DNA of 52,138 nt. Origin: Prochlorococcus sp. AG-670-N10. Lineage in GTDB: Bacteria > Cyanobacteriota > Cyanobacteriia > PCC-6307 > Cyanobiaceae. Below the pieces are notes generated by a model. It was not told where the DNA came from and did no database searches. It was given only the letters and a program-made list of their open reading frames with translations. The translations under genes and the position numbers were made by a program. Position 1 is the first letter of the stretch. Each line of letters begins with the position of its first letter. The DNA lies in the NCBI GenBank assembly GCA_003209065.1, contig QCSX01000010.1, forward strand, positions 1-52,138. The letters are read 5' to 3'. Positions 1 to 8,881 of this stretch are shown here, piece by piece.

Positions 1-1230
1 AGTAGTACTTTTTTGGGTAAATGGGAAAGAAAAAAATTTGTTGGTAATGAGTTATTTAAGAAAAAGCTAGGTGTTGTAGGTTTAGGAAAAATAGGAACTC
101 ATGTCGCAAAAGTTGCCAATGCTCTTGGAATGGATGTTTATGGATATGATCCATTTGTTTCCTCAGAAAGAGCACAACAATTACAGGTCAGATTGTCCGA
201 ATTAAAAACATTGTTTGAGGAATCTGATTATGTAACTTTACATTTACCGAGGACTTCAGAAACAGAAAACCTAGTAAATATGAAGGTGCTTAAAAGTATG
301 AAAAAAAATGCAAAATTAATAAACTGTGCGCGTGGTGGAATAATTGATGAAGAAGCTTTAGCTGAGGCACTTAATAATTCATTAATAGGAGGAGCAGCTA
401 TTGATGTGTTTGCTAAAGAGCCATTAGACTCCAATTCACCACTACTTAAAGTTGATAAAAATTTAATCCTTACACCTCATTTAGGAGCATCAACGAGGGA
501 AGCTCAAGAGAATGTTGCTGTAGATGTTGCTGAACAAATAAGAGATGTTCTTTTGGGGCTTTCTGCAAGAACAGCAGTAAATATTCCGGGTTTAAGTCCT
601 GATATTATGGATAGCCTTAAACCTCATTTACAATTAGCTGAAACAATGGGCCTTTTAATAAGCCAACTTTCTGGAGGACAAATTCAAAAGTTAGAGGTAA
701 GGCTTCAAGGTGAATTTGTGCAGCACCCTTCACAGCCGTTAATTATAGCCAGTTTAAAAGGTCTATTAAGTAAGGCTCTAGGTGATCGAATAAATTATGT
801 TAATGCTTCTCTTGAAGCAGATTCTAGAGGTATTTCAGTTGTTGAAAGTAAAGACGAGGCTAGACCGGAATTTGCTAGCGGTTCACTTCAATTAACTACA
901 TTTGGAGATAATGGTGAGCATAGTGTTGCAGGAAGCATTTTTGCTGATGGCGAATTGAGAATAATTAGCATTGATCAATATCCAGTTAATGTTTCTCCAA
1001 GTAGATTTATGCTTATAACTAGGCATAGAGATATGCCGGGCATTATTGGAAAGTTAGGTTCCCTCCTAGGGGACCACAATGTCAATATTGCCTCAATGCA
1101 AGTTGGTAGAAAAATTGTCAGAGGAGAGGCTGTTATGGTTTTAAGTATTGATGATCCTATTCCTACAAATTTGCTTGAATCAATTCTTGAAGTTGAGGGC
1201 ATCACTAGTTCTGATCCAGTAACTTTATAA
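1..1230 (+). CDS. serA: D-3-phosphoglycerate dehydrogenase, 5' end outside window
   Basis: Catalyses the first step of the phosphorylated serine pathway, oxidising 3-phosphoglycerate with NAD in the cytoplasm. The frame is open from base 1, so the gene begins upstream; a TTG at 13 is internal and not a start. About 409 residues are visible, against roughly 525 for the long cyanobacterial form. The NAD-binding glycine motif reads GVVGLGKIGTHV. The substrate/NAD domain contains NCARGGIIDEEAL and the family signature ending in PHLGAST. These are followed by the allosteric intervening domain and a C-terminal ACT domain beginning near MLITRHRDMPGIIGKLGSLL. It is followed 16 bases later by prmA on the same strand, a likely operon. 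No anomaly is seen. Confidence 0.96.
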   Translation, partial: SSTFLGKWERKKFVGNELFKKKLGVVGLGKIGTHVAKVANALGMDVYGYDPFVSSERAQQLQVRLSELKTLFEESDYVTLHLPRTSETENLVNMKVLKSMKKNAKLINCARGGIIDEEALAEALNNSLIGGAAIDVFAKEPLDSNSPLLKVDKNLILTPHLGASTREAQENVAVDVAEQIRDVLLGLSARTAVNIPGLSPDIMDSLKPHLQLAETMGLLISQLSGGQIQKLEVRLQGEFVQHPSQPLIIASLKGLLSKALGDRINYVNASLEADSRGISVVESKDEARPEFASGSLQLTTFGDNGEHSVAGSIFADGELRIISIDQYPVNVSPSRFMLITRHRDMPGIIGKLGSLLGDHNVNIASMQVGRKIVRGEAVMVLSIDDPIPTNLLESILEVEGITSSDPVTL

Positions 1231-1246
1231 ATAATTTGAGTAGTTA

Positions 1247-2149
1247 ATGGAAATAAAAAATTGGTATGAACTTACCTTTGAAATAGAAACTAATTTAGAA
1301 GAAATTATTATTTGGAAATTAAATGACTTAGGTATCTCTAGTTACGCATTTGAAATTTTATTAAATAATAAAAATAATAAAAAAGTAATAATTTGGCTTC
1401 CAAATTCAAATTGGTCAGAAAGTTTAAGAATTAAACTTGTAAAAAATATTAAAGAGGTTTTAGATAAAAATAATTATCAAACCAATTGTTTTGAGTGGAA
1501 TCTTATTGAACAGGAAGATTGGATATCAAGCTGGAAGAAATATTGGGGACCAGAACTTGTAGGGGATAACTTACTTGTATTACCTTGTTGGCTTGAATTA
1601 CCAGAGGAATATAAAAATAAGAAAGTTATTAAAATAGATCCTGGAGCAGCTTTTGGTACAGGAAGTCATCCCACGACATCTCTTTGCTTAGAAGAATTGG
1701 AAAAGATTTCATTATCTAGCAAGAAAATATTAGATATAGGTTCAGGTAGCGGTATTTTAAGTATTGCCGCTAGATCTTTTGGGGCTAGCAAGATTTATTC
1801 TATTGATAATGATTATCTGGCAATAAATTCTACTGAGTCTAATTTTCGGCTGAATTTTGGTAATCTTGATAATTTAAAAACATATCTAGGATCATTTGAT
1901 GGGTTGGTTTCAAAATATACTTTGAAAAATTTTGATTTTATTTTATGTAATATTCTTGCAGAAGTTATAAAAGGCATAATTCCTGACATTCGTAATTGCC
2001 TTAAAATTGATGGAGAAGTAATTTTAAGTGGGATCTTGAATTCACAAAAAGATGAAATTATTAAATTATTAAATGCTAGTAATTTACGAATAAATGATGT
2101 ATCTTCTAAAAAAGATTGGGTGTGCATTACAGCACAAAAAATCCCCTAA
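1247..2149 (+). CDS. prmA: Ribosomal protein L11 methyltransferase
   Basis: A cytoplasmic methyltransferase that trimethylates ribosomal protein L11 using S-adenosylmethionine. The 300-residue length matches PrmA. An N-terminal L11-recognition domain precedes the family motif around residues 130-145 ([14 protein letters not shown]). The SAM-binding loop [14 protein letters not shown] follows, and the post-I acidic residue lies in YSIDNDYLA. The active-site segment [12 protein letters not shown] resembles the NxL-type motif of the family. The ATG at 1247 lies 16 bases after serA, so the pair is probably co-transcribed. The next gene (petF) has its own upstream region. Confidence 0.93.
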   Translation: MEIKNWYELTFEIETNLEEIIIWKLNDLGISSYAFEILLNNKNNKKVIIWLPNSNWSESLRIKLVKNIKEVLDKNNYQTNCFEWNLIEQEDWISSWKKYWGPELVGDNLLVLPCWLELPEEYKNKKVIKIDPGAAFGTGSHPTTSLCLEELEKISLSSKKILDIGSGSGILSIAARSFGASKIYSIDNDYLAINSTESNFRLNFGNLDNLKTYLGSFDGLVSKYTLKNFDFILCNILAEVIKGIIPDIRNCLKIDGEVILSGILNSQKDEIIKLLNASNLRINDVSSKKDWVCITAQKIP

Positions 2150-2261
2150 TCTTACAAATACATAAGTTTTTCTAATGTAACCCCCTTTTCTCATTGCATT
2201 GTTTCATTTTTTACACCCTTTACACACAAATGCTTACAAACAATGTTAAAAAAGTATTAAC

Positions 2262-2276
2262 GGTAAATTTTTTACC
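2262..2276 (+). promoter_or_regulatory. Perfect inverted repeat in the petF leader
   Basis: A 6-base stem (GGTAAA/TTTACC) with a 3-base loop sits 17 bases before the petF start codon. In RNA it would form a compact hairpin next to the ribosome entry site; in DNA it is a near-perfect palindrome that could bind a regulator. It is not followed by an immediate T-tract long enough to call it a terminator. No transcription data are available here, so the role is unknown. Confidence 0.35.
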
Positions 2277-2293
2277 ATCAATTTTTAATTTAA

Positions 2294-2593
2294 ATGGCTT
2301 CTTACAAAGTTACACTTATTAGTGAAAGCGAAGGTCTCAATTCTACGATTGAAGTACCTGATGATCAGTACATTCTAGATGCTGCTGAAGAACAAGGTGT
2401 TGATCTACCATACTCTTGTAGAGCAGGAGCTTGTTCTACATGTGCAGGTAAGATCACATCAGGAACTGTTGATCAATCAGACCAAAGTTTTTTAGATGAT
2501 GATCAATTAGAGGCTGGTTTTGTTCTTACTTGTGTTGCATATCCATCTTCAGATGTAACAATTACTACTCATGCTGAAGAAGAGCTTTATTAA
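2294..2593 (+). CDS. petF: Plant-type [2Fe-2S] ferredoxin
   Basis: Soluble electron carrier accepting electrons from photosystem I and feeding NADP reductase, nitrite reductase, thioredoxin reductase and others. The 99-residue length is typical. Four iron-sulphur ligands are visible at Cys42, Cys47, Cys50 (CRAGACSTC) and Cys80 (LTCVAYP). The acidic surface and the C-terminal EEELY are those of photosynthetic ferredoxins. The gene has its own 144-base upstream region and a terminator-like hairpin downstream, suggesting a single-gene unit. Cyanobacteria often carry several paralogues, so whether this is the major PetF is inferred from its sequence type. Confidence 0.95.
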   Translation: MASYKVTLISESEGLNSTIEVPDDQYILDAAEEQGVDLPYSCRAGACSTCAGKITSGTVDQSDQSFLDDDQLEAGFVLTCVAYPSSDVTITTHAEEELY

Positions 2594-2637
2594 TTATAAA
2601 AAATAACTTTAGTTAGTTGTTTTATTAAAATTTTTCT

Positions 2638-2667
2638 GCCATTCTCATATGAGGTGGCTTTCTTTTT
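2638..2667 (+). terminator. Probable intrinsic terminator after petF
   Basis: The arms GCCA and CTC pair with GAG and TGGC around an ATAT loop, with a small TT/G internal loop, and are followed by a T-rich run (TTTCTTTTT). It ends only seven bases before the next start codon at 2675, so if it works that gene needs read-through or a leader starting within the hairpin. Confidence 0.55.
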
Positions 2668-2674
2668 GCGATAA

Positions 2675-3040
2675 ATGAATAAATTTGAATTTTTTAAAAC
2701 CGATGCAATCCAATCAAGTTACGGTGGTCAATTTAGTTATAAAGTGATTGGCCCGTGTTGCAGGCTATATGACAGAGAAGAGTTGCCTTGGCCTTGTTCT
2801 AGGCTGGCCTGGCGCAGTAAAGAGCCAAGTTGGAGAAGAATAGGAGCTAGATTTGTCGCAGATATGGCCTCAAGGAAATGTCCATCGTATTCAGTTCAAA
2901 TTTTAGAGCCAGGATCAAAACCTGTAGAAACGGTAATAACGCTATTCTCAAAGAAGTTTTCTTCAGAAATTCAAGAATGGTGGTATAGCAAAAAACCAGG
3001 CTCAAAAGAACCTGGTAATTTGTTGCCAGAAAGTATTTAA
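2675..3040 (+). CDS. Small conserved-looking protein of unknown function (121 aa)
   Basis: I do not recognise a named family. The protein is soluble (no membrane segment or signal peptide). Its middle part is rich in Trp, Arg and Cys, including GPCCRLYDREELPWPC and a following RLAW/SWRRIG stretch. This looks like a folded domain rather than a spurious frame. It lies on the same strand as petF, with the start only seven bases after the petF terminator, and converges with the pentapeptide gene 9 bases downstream. Codon use resembles the neighbours. A cyanobacteria-restricted role is possible, but no function is assigned. Confidence 0.75.
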   Translation: MNKFEFFKTDAIQSSYGGQFSYKVIGPCCRLYDREELPWPCSRLAWRSKEPSWRRIGARFVADMASRKCPSYSVQILEPGSKPVETVITLFSKKFSSEIQEWWYSKKPGSKEPGNLLPESI

Positions 3041-3049
3041 AGTATTTTT

Positions 3050-3628
3050 TTATGCTTTTGGTTTTGGAGGCATATAACCTTTTAAACCTGAGCATTCAAG
3101 ACTTTCGAAAGTATCAACACCGGTCTGTGAATTTGTTCCAGAGGCCCTTTCGCATAATGATTTTCTTGTTTTTAAATCAAGATTCGCATTAGTAAAGTCT
3201 GCTCCATCTATAGTCGCGCCGTCGAAAACACTTTTCATAAGCTCGCCATTTGTAAGATTTGCATCTGAAAAATCAGCATTATCAAAACGAGTTGCATAGG
3301 CAATAAGATCTTTCATATTGGCACCTTTAAAACTAGAGTTCTTGGCAGTTGTTACGCTCATATAGGCACCTTGTAGGTTGGCTTCGCCTAAATCTTGATT
3401 AGATAAATCATATTTTACATATTCATTATTTTGTAGATCTGCACCATGAAGATCTTCTTTCAATCCATCAACTGATGAAGGATCACTTGGATAAAGTGCA
3501 TTTGCAGAGATTGGATTAAGAAGTAAACCAATAATCAATGGAAGAAAAATAAGAAGTCTTTTGAAAGACTTGTTTAGTGATGAAAAAATAGAACCCATTT
3601 CGATCGACATCAAATTAAAAAAAACCAT
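3050..3628 (-). CDS. Pentapeptide-repeat protein, probably thylakoid-lumenal
   Basis: Contains about 13 successive A(D/N)LxX-like pentapeptides (GADLQ, GEANLQGAYM, KGANMKD, DNADFSDANLTNG, DGADFTNANL) that form a right-handed four-sided beta helix. A basic N-terminus and hydrophobic helix ending near ISANA-LYP is a Sec-type signal peptide, so the protein is likely lumenal or periplasmic. The C-terminus (RKSLCERASG...SLEC) resembles the tail of the plant lumenal TL17 type. The start is uncertain: Met codons also lie at 3610 and 3598 and keep the signal peptide. The exact function is unknown. Confidence 0.88.
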   Translation of the reverse strand: MVFFNLMSIEMGSIFSSLNKSFKRLLIFLPLIIGLLLNPISANALYPSDPSSVDGLKEDLHGADLQNNEYVKYDLSNQDLGEANLQGAYMSVTTAKNSSFKGANMKDLIAYATRFDNADFSDANLTNGELMKSVFDGATIDGADFTNANLDLKTRKSLCERASGTNSQTGVDTFESLECSGLKGYMPPKPKA

Positions 3629-3687
3629 AAGACTATTATTTCATGGGTTGGTCATTTACAACCCTACTGCTCACGAACTGTTGCAGT

Positions 3688-4626
3688 TTATTTAATTTCT
3701 GCGGTTAAAAAATCTTTAGCAAGATAAGTATTAGGGAAGATTTTTTGAGCTTCTTTTAGCAAATCACTTGGCTTGATTGGACTTCTTTGAGTATATCTTG
3801 GGCTTAAATGTGTGATAATTAATTTTTTTACGTTAGACAATAGTGCTGTTTTTGCTGCCATTGTTGTTGTCGAATGTAATTTTTCGTAAGCCATTTTTTC
3901 ATCTTCTCTTGAAAATGTAGATTCATGAACTAGCAAATCAGCATTTTTAGATAAGTTAACTGCCGATTCGCTAAAAACTGTATCAGTACAGTAAACAAAA
4001 CTTTCACCTTTTCTAGGAGGACCACAAAAATCTTGCCCATTAAAAGTTCTCCCATCTTTCAATTGAACTGTTTTACCTGCTTGTAACTCTGAATATATAG
4101 GCCCGGGAGGAATATTTGAATCTTCTGCTTTTTTGATATCGAATACTCCTGGCTTATCTTTTTCGCTCACACGATAACCATAAGCAGGTAGCCTATGCTT
4201 AAGGCAGGCACAATGAACTATTAACTTATCGTTTTCAAATAAAATTTTATTTAATGTGGCGAAATCTTCAACTTCTCGAAAACGTAAAGGAAATGACAAC
4301 TTGCAAAAGCTGCTTTCAAGTGCAGAAGTTACAAAACTTTTTAACTCTGAAGGACCATAAATTTCAATACCATTACTATTCCCCGATAAACCTAATGTAG
4401 CCAAAAGCCCTGGCAAACCATATATATGATCACCATGCATATGAGTAATAAATATCTTCTTAATTTGTGAAGATTTTATATTACTCTTCATTAGCTGATG
4501 TTGAGTTCCTTCTCCGCAGTCAAAAAGCCATACTTCAGCTGTTTGAGATAATTTAAGTGCTAATGATGAAACATTTCTTGTTAAGGTGGGCACCCCAGAG
4601 CTTGTTCCTAAGAAAGTAATGTTCAC
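3688..4626 (-). CDS. rnz: Ribonuclease Z (tRNA 3'-endonuclease)
   Basis: A zinc-dependent endonuclease that removes 3' trailers from tRNA precursors. It has the 312-residue short form. The metallo-beta-lactamase motif [13 protein letters not shown] is near residues 60-75. Further metal ligands lie in [15 protein letters not shown], in the C-terminal HESTF segment, and in ITHLSPRY. It is transcribed away from the SpoIID-like gene, with about 85 bases between the two start codons for divergent promoters. Confidence 0.95.
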   Translation of the reverse strand: MNITFLGTSSGVPTLTRNVSSLALKLSQTAEVWLFDCGEGTQHQLMKSNIKSSQIKKIFITHMHGDHIYGLPGLLATLGLSGNSNGIEIYGPSELKSFVTSALESSFCKLSFPLRFREVEDFATLNKILFENDKLIVHCACLKHRLPAYGYRVSEKDKPGVFDIKKAEDSNIPPGPIYSELQAGKTVQLKDGRTFNGQDFCGPPRKGESFVYCTDTVFSESAVNLSKNADLLVHESTFSREDEKMAYEKLHSTTTMAAKTALLSNVKKLIITHLSPRYTQRSPIKPSDLLKEAQKIFPNTYLAKDFLTAEIK

Positions 4627-4712
4627 TTATGAATATTTTTATTTTGATATCTAGATTTAATCTAGACTTTTAGTCAAACTTAGGCAAATACAAAATTTGT
4701 TTTTCAGACATA

Positions 4713-5906
4713 GTGATTTTAAAAACTATAAAAATCTCTAATAAATTATGTTTAATTGGGATTATAGTTTTTTGTCTTTTTCAGAATCACTCTGTATCCG
4801 CCTCCAGAGAACCATTAATCAGAGTTCTAATATCAAAAAACAAAAATTTAAGAATAAGGTCTGATAGATCAATTCCATTAATTATTAAAGGGCAAAAATT
4901 CTCAAATAAAAAAATTAAAGGTTTGACTGTAAAAAAAGAAAATAATAGAACATCATTATTTTTTGATAAGAACAAACAAAAAATCTATGATTTAAAAAAT
5001 AAAGTAAAATTCGTAGTTAAATCTTCTGATGGAAGAGGTATTTGGGTTGGCCAGAAAAGATATTCAGGAATTTTAAATCTATTAGTTCTTGATTCTGAGA
5101 TAATAGTGATTAATATCCTTGGAATCGAAAAATATCTGAGTAGTGTTGTTGGCTCAGAGATGCCAGTTAAATGGCCGTTAGAGGCATTAAAAGCACAGGC
5201 TATTGCTTCAAGGACTTATGCTTTAAAACAAAAAGGAAATCTAATTTATGATATTGACTCTACTCAGAAAAATCAAGTTTATAATGGTTTGGAATCAAGA
5301 ACCTATAAAACTGTAAGGGCAGTAAGAAGTACAAGATCATTAGTTTTGACATATAAAAATAAATTGATTAATGCCTTGTTTCACAGTAGTTCAGGAGGCA
5401 TGACAGAAAATAGTCAAGATGTTTGGAAGACTGAATATCCTTATTTATCAAGCGTTAGAGATTTTGATAGAAATAATCCAAAACTACAATGGAAGAAAAA
5501 ATTCTCAAGCGGAGAATTACAAAAATTATTCCCTGAAATTGGAGGAATTAAAAAAATTGAGATTTTGAATATAACCGATACTGGGAGAGTAAAAAATGTG
5601 AAAATTTTTGGAAAATATGGCTCTGATCAAATATCAGGAGTTGATATTAGAAAAAGAATGAATCTGAAAAGTACTTTTATGAGGTTTAAATTCATTGAAG
5701 ATAAAAAAAATATTTCCGATAATGATAATTCCAATATTCCTATTGAAACAACTTTAATAGTTTTTGGTCAAGGCTCTGGTCATGGTGTAGGGATGAGTCA
5801 ATGGGGTGCAAGATATATGGCTTCCAAAGGTCAAAAAGCAGAAAGAATATTAAAACATTTTTATAAGGGTGTAAGAATTAAACCGTTTAGCAAAAATTAC
5901 TTATAA
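4713..5906 (+). CDS. SpoIID/LytB-domain exported protein
   Basis: SpoIID-family proteins act on peptidoglycan glycan strands (a lytic transglycosylase in sporulating Firmicutes). Cyanobacteria do not sporulate, so a cell-wall role is inferred. A GTG start gives an N-terminal hydrophobic segment ending near SVSA, a signal peptide. The domain runs from about residue 120. It contains YLSSVVGSEMPVKWPLEALKAQAIASRTYAL, the FHSSSGGMTENSQDVW stretch, and the C-terminal GQGSGHGVGMSQWGA signature, all typical. Length is 397 residues. It is convergent with truB, four bases apart. Confidence 0.88.
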   Translation: MILKTIKISNKLCLIGIIVFCLFQNHSVSASREPLIRVLISKNKNLRIRSDRSIPLIIKGQKFSNKKIKGLTVKKENNRTSLFFDKNKQKIYDLKNKVKFVVKSSDGRGIWVGQKRYSGILNLLVLDSEIIVINILGIEKYLSSVVGSEMPVKWPLEALKAQAIASRTYALKQKGNLIYDIDSTQKNQVYNGLESRTYKTVRAVRSTRSLVLTYKNKLINALFHSSSGGMTENSQDVWKTEYPYLSSVRDFDRNNPKLQWKKKFSSGELQKLFPEIGGIKKIEILNITDTGRVKNVKIFGKYGSDQISGVDIRKRMNLKSTFMRFKFIEDKKNISDNDNSNIPIETTLIVFGQGSGHGVGMSQWGARYMASKGQKAERILKHFYKGVRIKPFSKNYL

Positions 5907-5910
5907 AAAG

Positions 5911-6828
5911 TTATTTTGCATTAAGAACTAATTTGGGATGTAATGTAGTTTTTTCTTCATTAATAAAACCCATTCCTAATAGAATTTTGTTATTGTCAAT
6001 AATTTTTATTGGTTTTTTGTAATCAAAATAGCGGCTTTTAACAAAATTATTAACATCAAATTTAATTATTCTTCCTGTTTGCCAAAAGTTAATTTCTTCT
6101 TGATTAGCTAAAACTAGTGTTGAAATATGATCAAGAGCAGAAATTGTGGGAATAATAAAAGGTTCGTTTTTGTCATTAAGATCACTTAGATCAGATATCT
6201 TTATAGAATTTTTCTCATGGAATCCACAAGCCGAAATCCGATTAAGTTTCAAAAGACAACCCTCAGAATCTAAGATCCCGCCCAAATCTCTAGCGATGGA
6301 TCTTATATAAGTTCCTGAGGAACAAGACACTTTTATTTCTAATATTCCATTTATTTGATCCCATTTGTTTAGAACTAATTCTTCTATTTCTACCTCTTTT
6401 GGTTTTAATTCAAATTCCTCATTTTTTAAAGCTTTTTTGTATGCTCTTTCTCCATTAACGTGAACACTAGATACTTTGGGAGGTACTTGTTGGATAATAC
6501 CTCTGAAGTTATTTAAATGTTTATCTAATTGCTTATGGCTCAAAACAGGCCAATCTTTTTTATTAAGAATTTCGCCTTGCATATCATCAGTTTTTGTTCT
6601 TATGCCTAATTGGATTTGGCCAATATAGGTTTTGCCTTGAGGTAAATATTGAATAAATCTTGTAGCACTGCCTATCGCAATTGGTAAAGTACCTGTTACA
6701 TCGGGATCTAAAGTACCTGTGTGACCAACTTTTTTGGTACCTAATAATTTCCTTATTTGTTTAACGCAATCATGAGAGGTAAATCCTTTCTCTTTATTTA
6801 TTGCTATAAATCCATCTTTAATTTCCAT
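5911..6828 (-). CDS. truB: tRNA pseudouridine-55 synthase
   Basis: Isomerises uridine 55 in the T-loop of tRNAs. The 305-residue protein carries the catalytic motif [16 protein letters not shown], with the active Asp in LDP, near residues 35-50. It also has the RxIARDLG segment ([13 protein letters not shown]), which is family-specific. The N-terminal [17 protein letters not shown] is the canonical opening. It is divergent from the methyltransferase gene at 6906, with 77 bases between. Confidence 0.95.
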   Translation of the reverse strand: MEIKDGFIAINKEKGFTSHDCVKQIRKLLGTKKVGHTGTLDPDVTGTLPIAIGSATRFIQYLPQGKTYIGQIQLGIRTKTDDMQGEILNKKDWPVLSHKQLDKHLNNFRGIIQQVPPKVSSVHVNGERAYKKALKNEEFELKPKEVEIEELVLNKWDQINGILEIKVSCSSGTYIRSIARDLGGILDSEGCLLKLNRISACGFHEKNSIKISDLSDLNDKNEPFIIPTISALDHISTLVLANQEEINFWQTGRIIKFDVNNFVKSRYFDYKKPIKIIDNNKILLGMGFINEEKTTLHPKLVLNAK

Positions 6829-6905
6829 TTTAATATTAAGATTCCTATGAGAACTATTTCTTACTATTTTATTATTTTTAAATAAGGAATTATTAAAGTA
6901 AGAAA

Positions 6906-7643
6906 TTGAAAAAAGATGATTTCATAATAAAAGAATTTATAGATGATGCTTTTGATTTGAAATCACACTTAATGGAATTCTTGTCTATAGAGGAGGAGGA
7001 TTTAGATGGGTTTCTCGAAAACGCAAAGATGGATTTAGCCAATCTTCATCCCGGGGGTAGTTTAAGTGAGGCTGAAGACTTTTATAAAGAAATTGTTGGA
7101 GATAAGCATTTGGCAGATTTGGCCGCCTGGCATATTTCGAGTAAGGATTATATTGCTGACACTTTAAAACTTCAGCAGAGATTTTCAAGAAATTTGGTCT
7201 TAGATTTTGGAGGAGGGATTGGTACTCATGCTTTAGCTAATGCAATGTCTCCAAAGGTTGAGCATGTTTTTTTTGTTGATATTAATAAAACAAATAGAGA
7301 TTTTGTTGAATATAGGTCTAAAAAACTTGGTGTGGGTGATAAACTCACTTTTTGTAAAACAATTCAGGAAACAAAAATATCTATATTTGATACGATCGTA
7401 TGCCTTGATGTATTAGAGCATTTATCTGATCCGGCTTTTCATCTTGATACCTTTCATGAAATTATGGGTCCTAACTCAATTGGATTATTTAATTGGTACT
7501 TTTATAAAGGAGAAAATAATGAATATCCCTTTCACGTTGATGATGAGCAAATTGTTGAACAATTTTTTAAGACTCTACAATTAAAATTTGTGGAAGTTTT
7601 TCATCCTATTCTTATTACGACAAGATCTTATAAAAAGAATTAA
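6906..7643 (+). CDS. Class I SAM-dependent methyltransferase, substrate unknown
   Basis: A Rossmann-type methyltransferase. Motif I ([14 protein letters not shown]) is at residues 97-110, the acidic strand-2 end is in FFVDINKTN, and motif IV is [16 protein letters not shown]. The first about 90 residues form an acidic helical region unlike common housekeeping methyltransferases. The start is TTG at 6906; an in-frame ATG at 6972 would remove 22 residues. Its stop overlaps the rpmA stop by four bases on the opposite strand. It has no partner gene, so the substrate cannot be told. It may be an accessory gene between truB and the L27/L21 genes. Confidence 0.8.
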
Positions 7644-7900
7644 AGAACTACATTTACTCTTTTTCTGTTTCTTAAATTCCTTTTGATACTGTCAAAGCTT
7701 ACAGTTCCTTCTTTTAGGGCGAAAAGTGTATCATCTTTACCTTTTCCTACGTTAATTCCTGGTAAAAAAGAAGTACCTCTTTGACGGATTATGATAGACC
7801 CTGCTGATACTTTTTCTCCTCCATAAGCTTTAACTCCGAGTCTTTTAGAATTTGAATCTCTTCCATTTCTGGTTGATCCGGTACCTTTTTTATGTGCCAT
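7640..7900 (-). CDS. rpmA: 50S ribosomal protein L27
   Basis: L27 sits at the peptidyl-transferase centre, its N-terminal tail reaching tRNA ends. The 86 residues begin [16 protein letters not shown], the typical mature N-terminus without the cleavable extension found in Firmicutes. The conserved [21 protein letters not shown] follows. It is nine bases downstream of rplU on the same strand, the usual L21-L27 operon. Confidence 0.98.
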
Positions 7901-7909
7901 TAGTAAAAA

Positions 7910-8350
7910 TTAGTTTTCAGGATTTGAGGCCTTTGGGCTAGTACTCTTTTTTTTAACTTCAGTTTTTGAAGATGTTTTAGGAGTACTGTTTGAAGTTGTT
8001 ATAGATTTTACCATAACTCTTGTGAGCTCTTGTCTGTGGCCCATTTTTCTTCGTGTCTTCTTTTTAGGACGCATTTTATATACGATTATTTTCTTATCTC
8101 TTTTATGAGAAACCACTTCTAGTTCAATTTTTGCATTTTTTACGTAAGGCTGACCAAGTGAAATATTATCTTTATCCTTTATTAGGAGAATTTTATCAAT
8201 AGTAATTTTATCTTTTTCTTTAGCATTTAACCTGTCAATATCATAATATTTATCAACTTCAAACCAGAATTGTTGGCCTGACGTCTCAGCTATTGCATAC
8301 AAATTTTCATTTTTTGCAGAACTATTAGAAGATTTTTTTGAAGAAGTCAT
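7910..8350 (-). CDS. rplU: 50S ribosomal protein L21 with charged tail
   Basis: An early-assembly large-subunit protein binding 23S rRNA. The core (about residues 16-118) has YAIAETSGQQFWFEVDKYYDIDRL and the signature KMRPKKKTRRKMGHRQ. The 146-residue length exceeds the usual about 103. The extra comes from a Ser/Lys/Asn-rich N-terminus (about 15 residues) and a low-complexity Ser/Thr/Lys tail of about 28. It is first gene of an rplU-rpmA pair. A leader hairpin lies directly upstream (8368-8397). Confidence 0.97.
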   Translation of the reverse strand: MTSSKKSSNSSAKNENLYAIAETSGQQFWFEVDKYYDIDRLNAKEKDKITIDKILLIKDKDNISLGQPYVKNAKIELEVVSHKRDKKIIVYKMRPKKKTRRKMGHRQELTRVMVKSITTSNSTPKTSSKTEVKKKSTSPKASNPEN

Positions 8351-8367
8351 ATAATGAGGACGCCGAG

Positions 8368-8397
8368 AGGCTCAAATTTATTAATTTGATTAAGCCT
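8368..8397 (-). promoter_or_regulatory. Hairpin in the rplU mRNA leader
   Basis: On the minus strand the sequence reads AGGCT, a four-base bulge, CAAATT, an AATA loop, AATTTG, AGCCT: eleven paired bases ending 17 bases before the rplU ATG. Ribosomal-protein leaders are often autoregulatory, which is known for L21 in other bacteria, so that role is inferred here. Read on the plus strand, the same palindrome is followed by five Ts, but no gene lies upstream on that strand to terminate. Confidence 0.45.
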
Positions 8398-8408
8398 TTT
8401 TAGCAGTC

Positions 8409-8440
8409 TTGAATGTTTATTTATTTTCTTATTTTATAGT
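8409..8440 (+). promoter_or_regulatory. Candidate kaiB promoter
   Basis: A TTGAAT hexamer at 8409-8414 and TATAGT at 8435-8440 lie upstream of kaiB. The 20-base spacer is longer than ideal, and -35 boxes are weak in this lineage, so only the -10 element is reasonably supported. Transcription would start near 8447, about 50 bases before the ATG. Confidence 0.3.
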
Positions 8441-8495
8441 GTAATTAGTCAAGGTTTATTTTTAAAATCTTTCATTAAAGTTGGGGTGTTAACAA

Positions 8496-8819
8496 ATGGC
8501 GGCAAGAAAAACATATATTTTAAAACTTTACGTAGCAGGTAATACTCCTAATTCAATGAGAGCTTTAAATACTCTTAAAGAAATTCTCGAAAATGAATTT
8601 AAAGGAGTTTATGCTTTAAAAGTAATAGATGTTCTTAAACAACCTCAACTTGCAGAAGAAGATAAGATTTTGGCAACGCCAACTCTTGCTAAGATTTTAC
8701 CTCCACCTGTTAGAAGAATAATTGGTGATTTATCAGATAGAGAAAAGGTTTTAATTGGATTAGATTTACTTTTTGATGAATTATCTGAAAGTGAATATAG
8801 TGGAGGTACAAAAAATTAA
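8496..8819 (+). CDS. kaiB: Circadian/hourglass clock protein KaiB
   Basis: KaiB binds phosphorylated KaiC, promotes its dephosphorylation and sequesters partner proteins. The 107-residue sequence has the thioredoxin-like KaiB fold with [18 protein letters not shown] at the start. The conserved [20 protein letters not shown] and [19 protein letters not shown] segments follow, ending in an acidic tail. A G-rich GGGG stretch lies about 10 bases before the ATG. kaiC follows 62 bases later on the same strand. No kaiA is found upstream: the 145 bases to rplU hold no residual frame. Confidence 0.98.
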   Translation: MAARKTYILKLYVAGNTPNSMRALNTLKEILENEFKGVYALKVIDVLKQPQLAEEDKILATPTLAKILPPPVRRIIGDLSDREKVLIGLDLLFDELSESEYSGGTKN

Positions 8820-8881
8820 TAAAAACTTTTATAATTAAAAAATATACAAATAGTTAAAGAATAATTTCTCGTCCAAAATCC

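Noticed and set aside
8368..8400. Plus-strand intrinsic terminator between rplU and kaiB
   Set aside because: The hairpin plus T-run has no plus-strand gene upstream, so a leader role for rplU is a better explanation.
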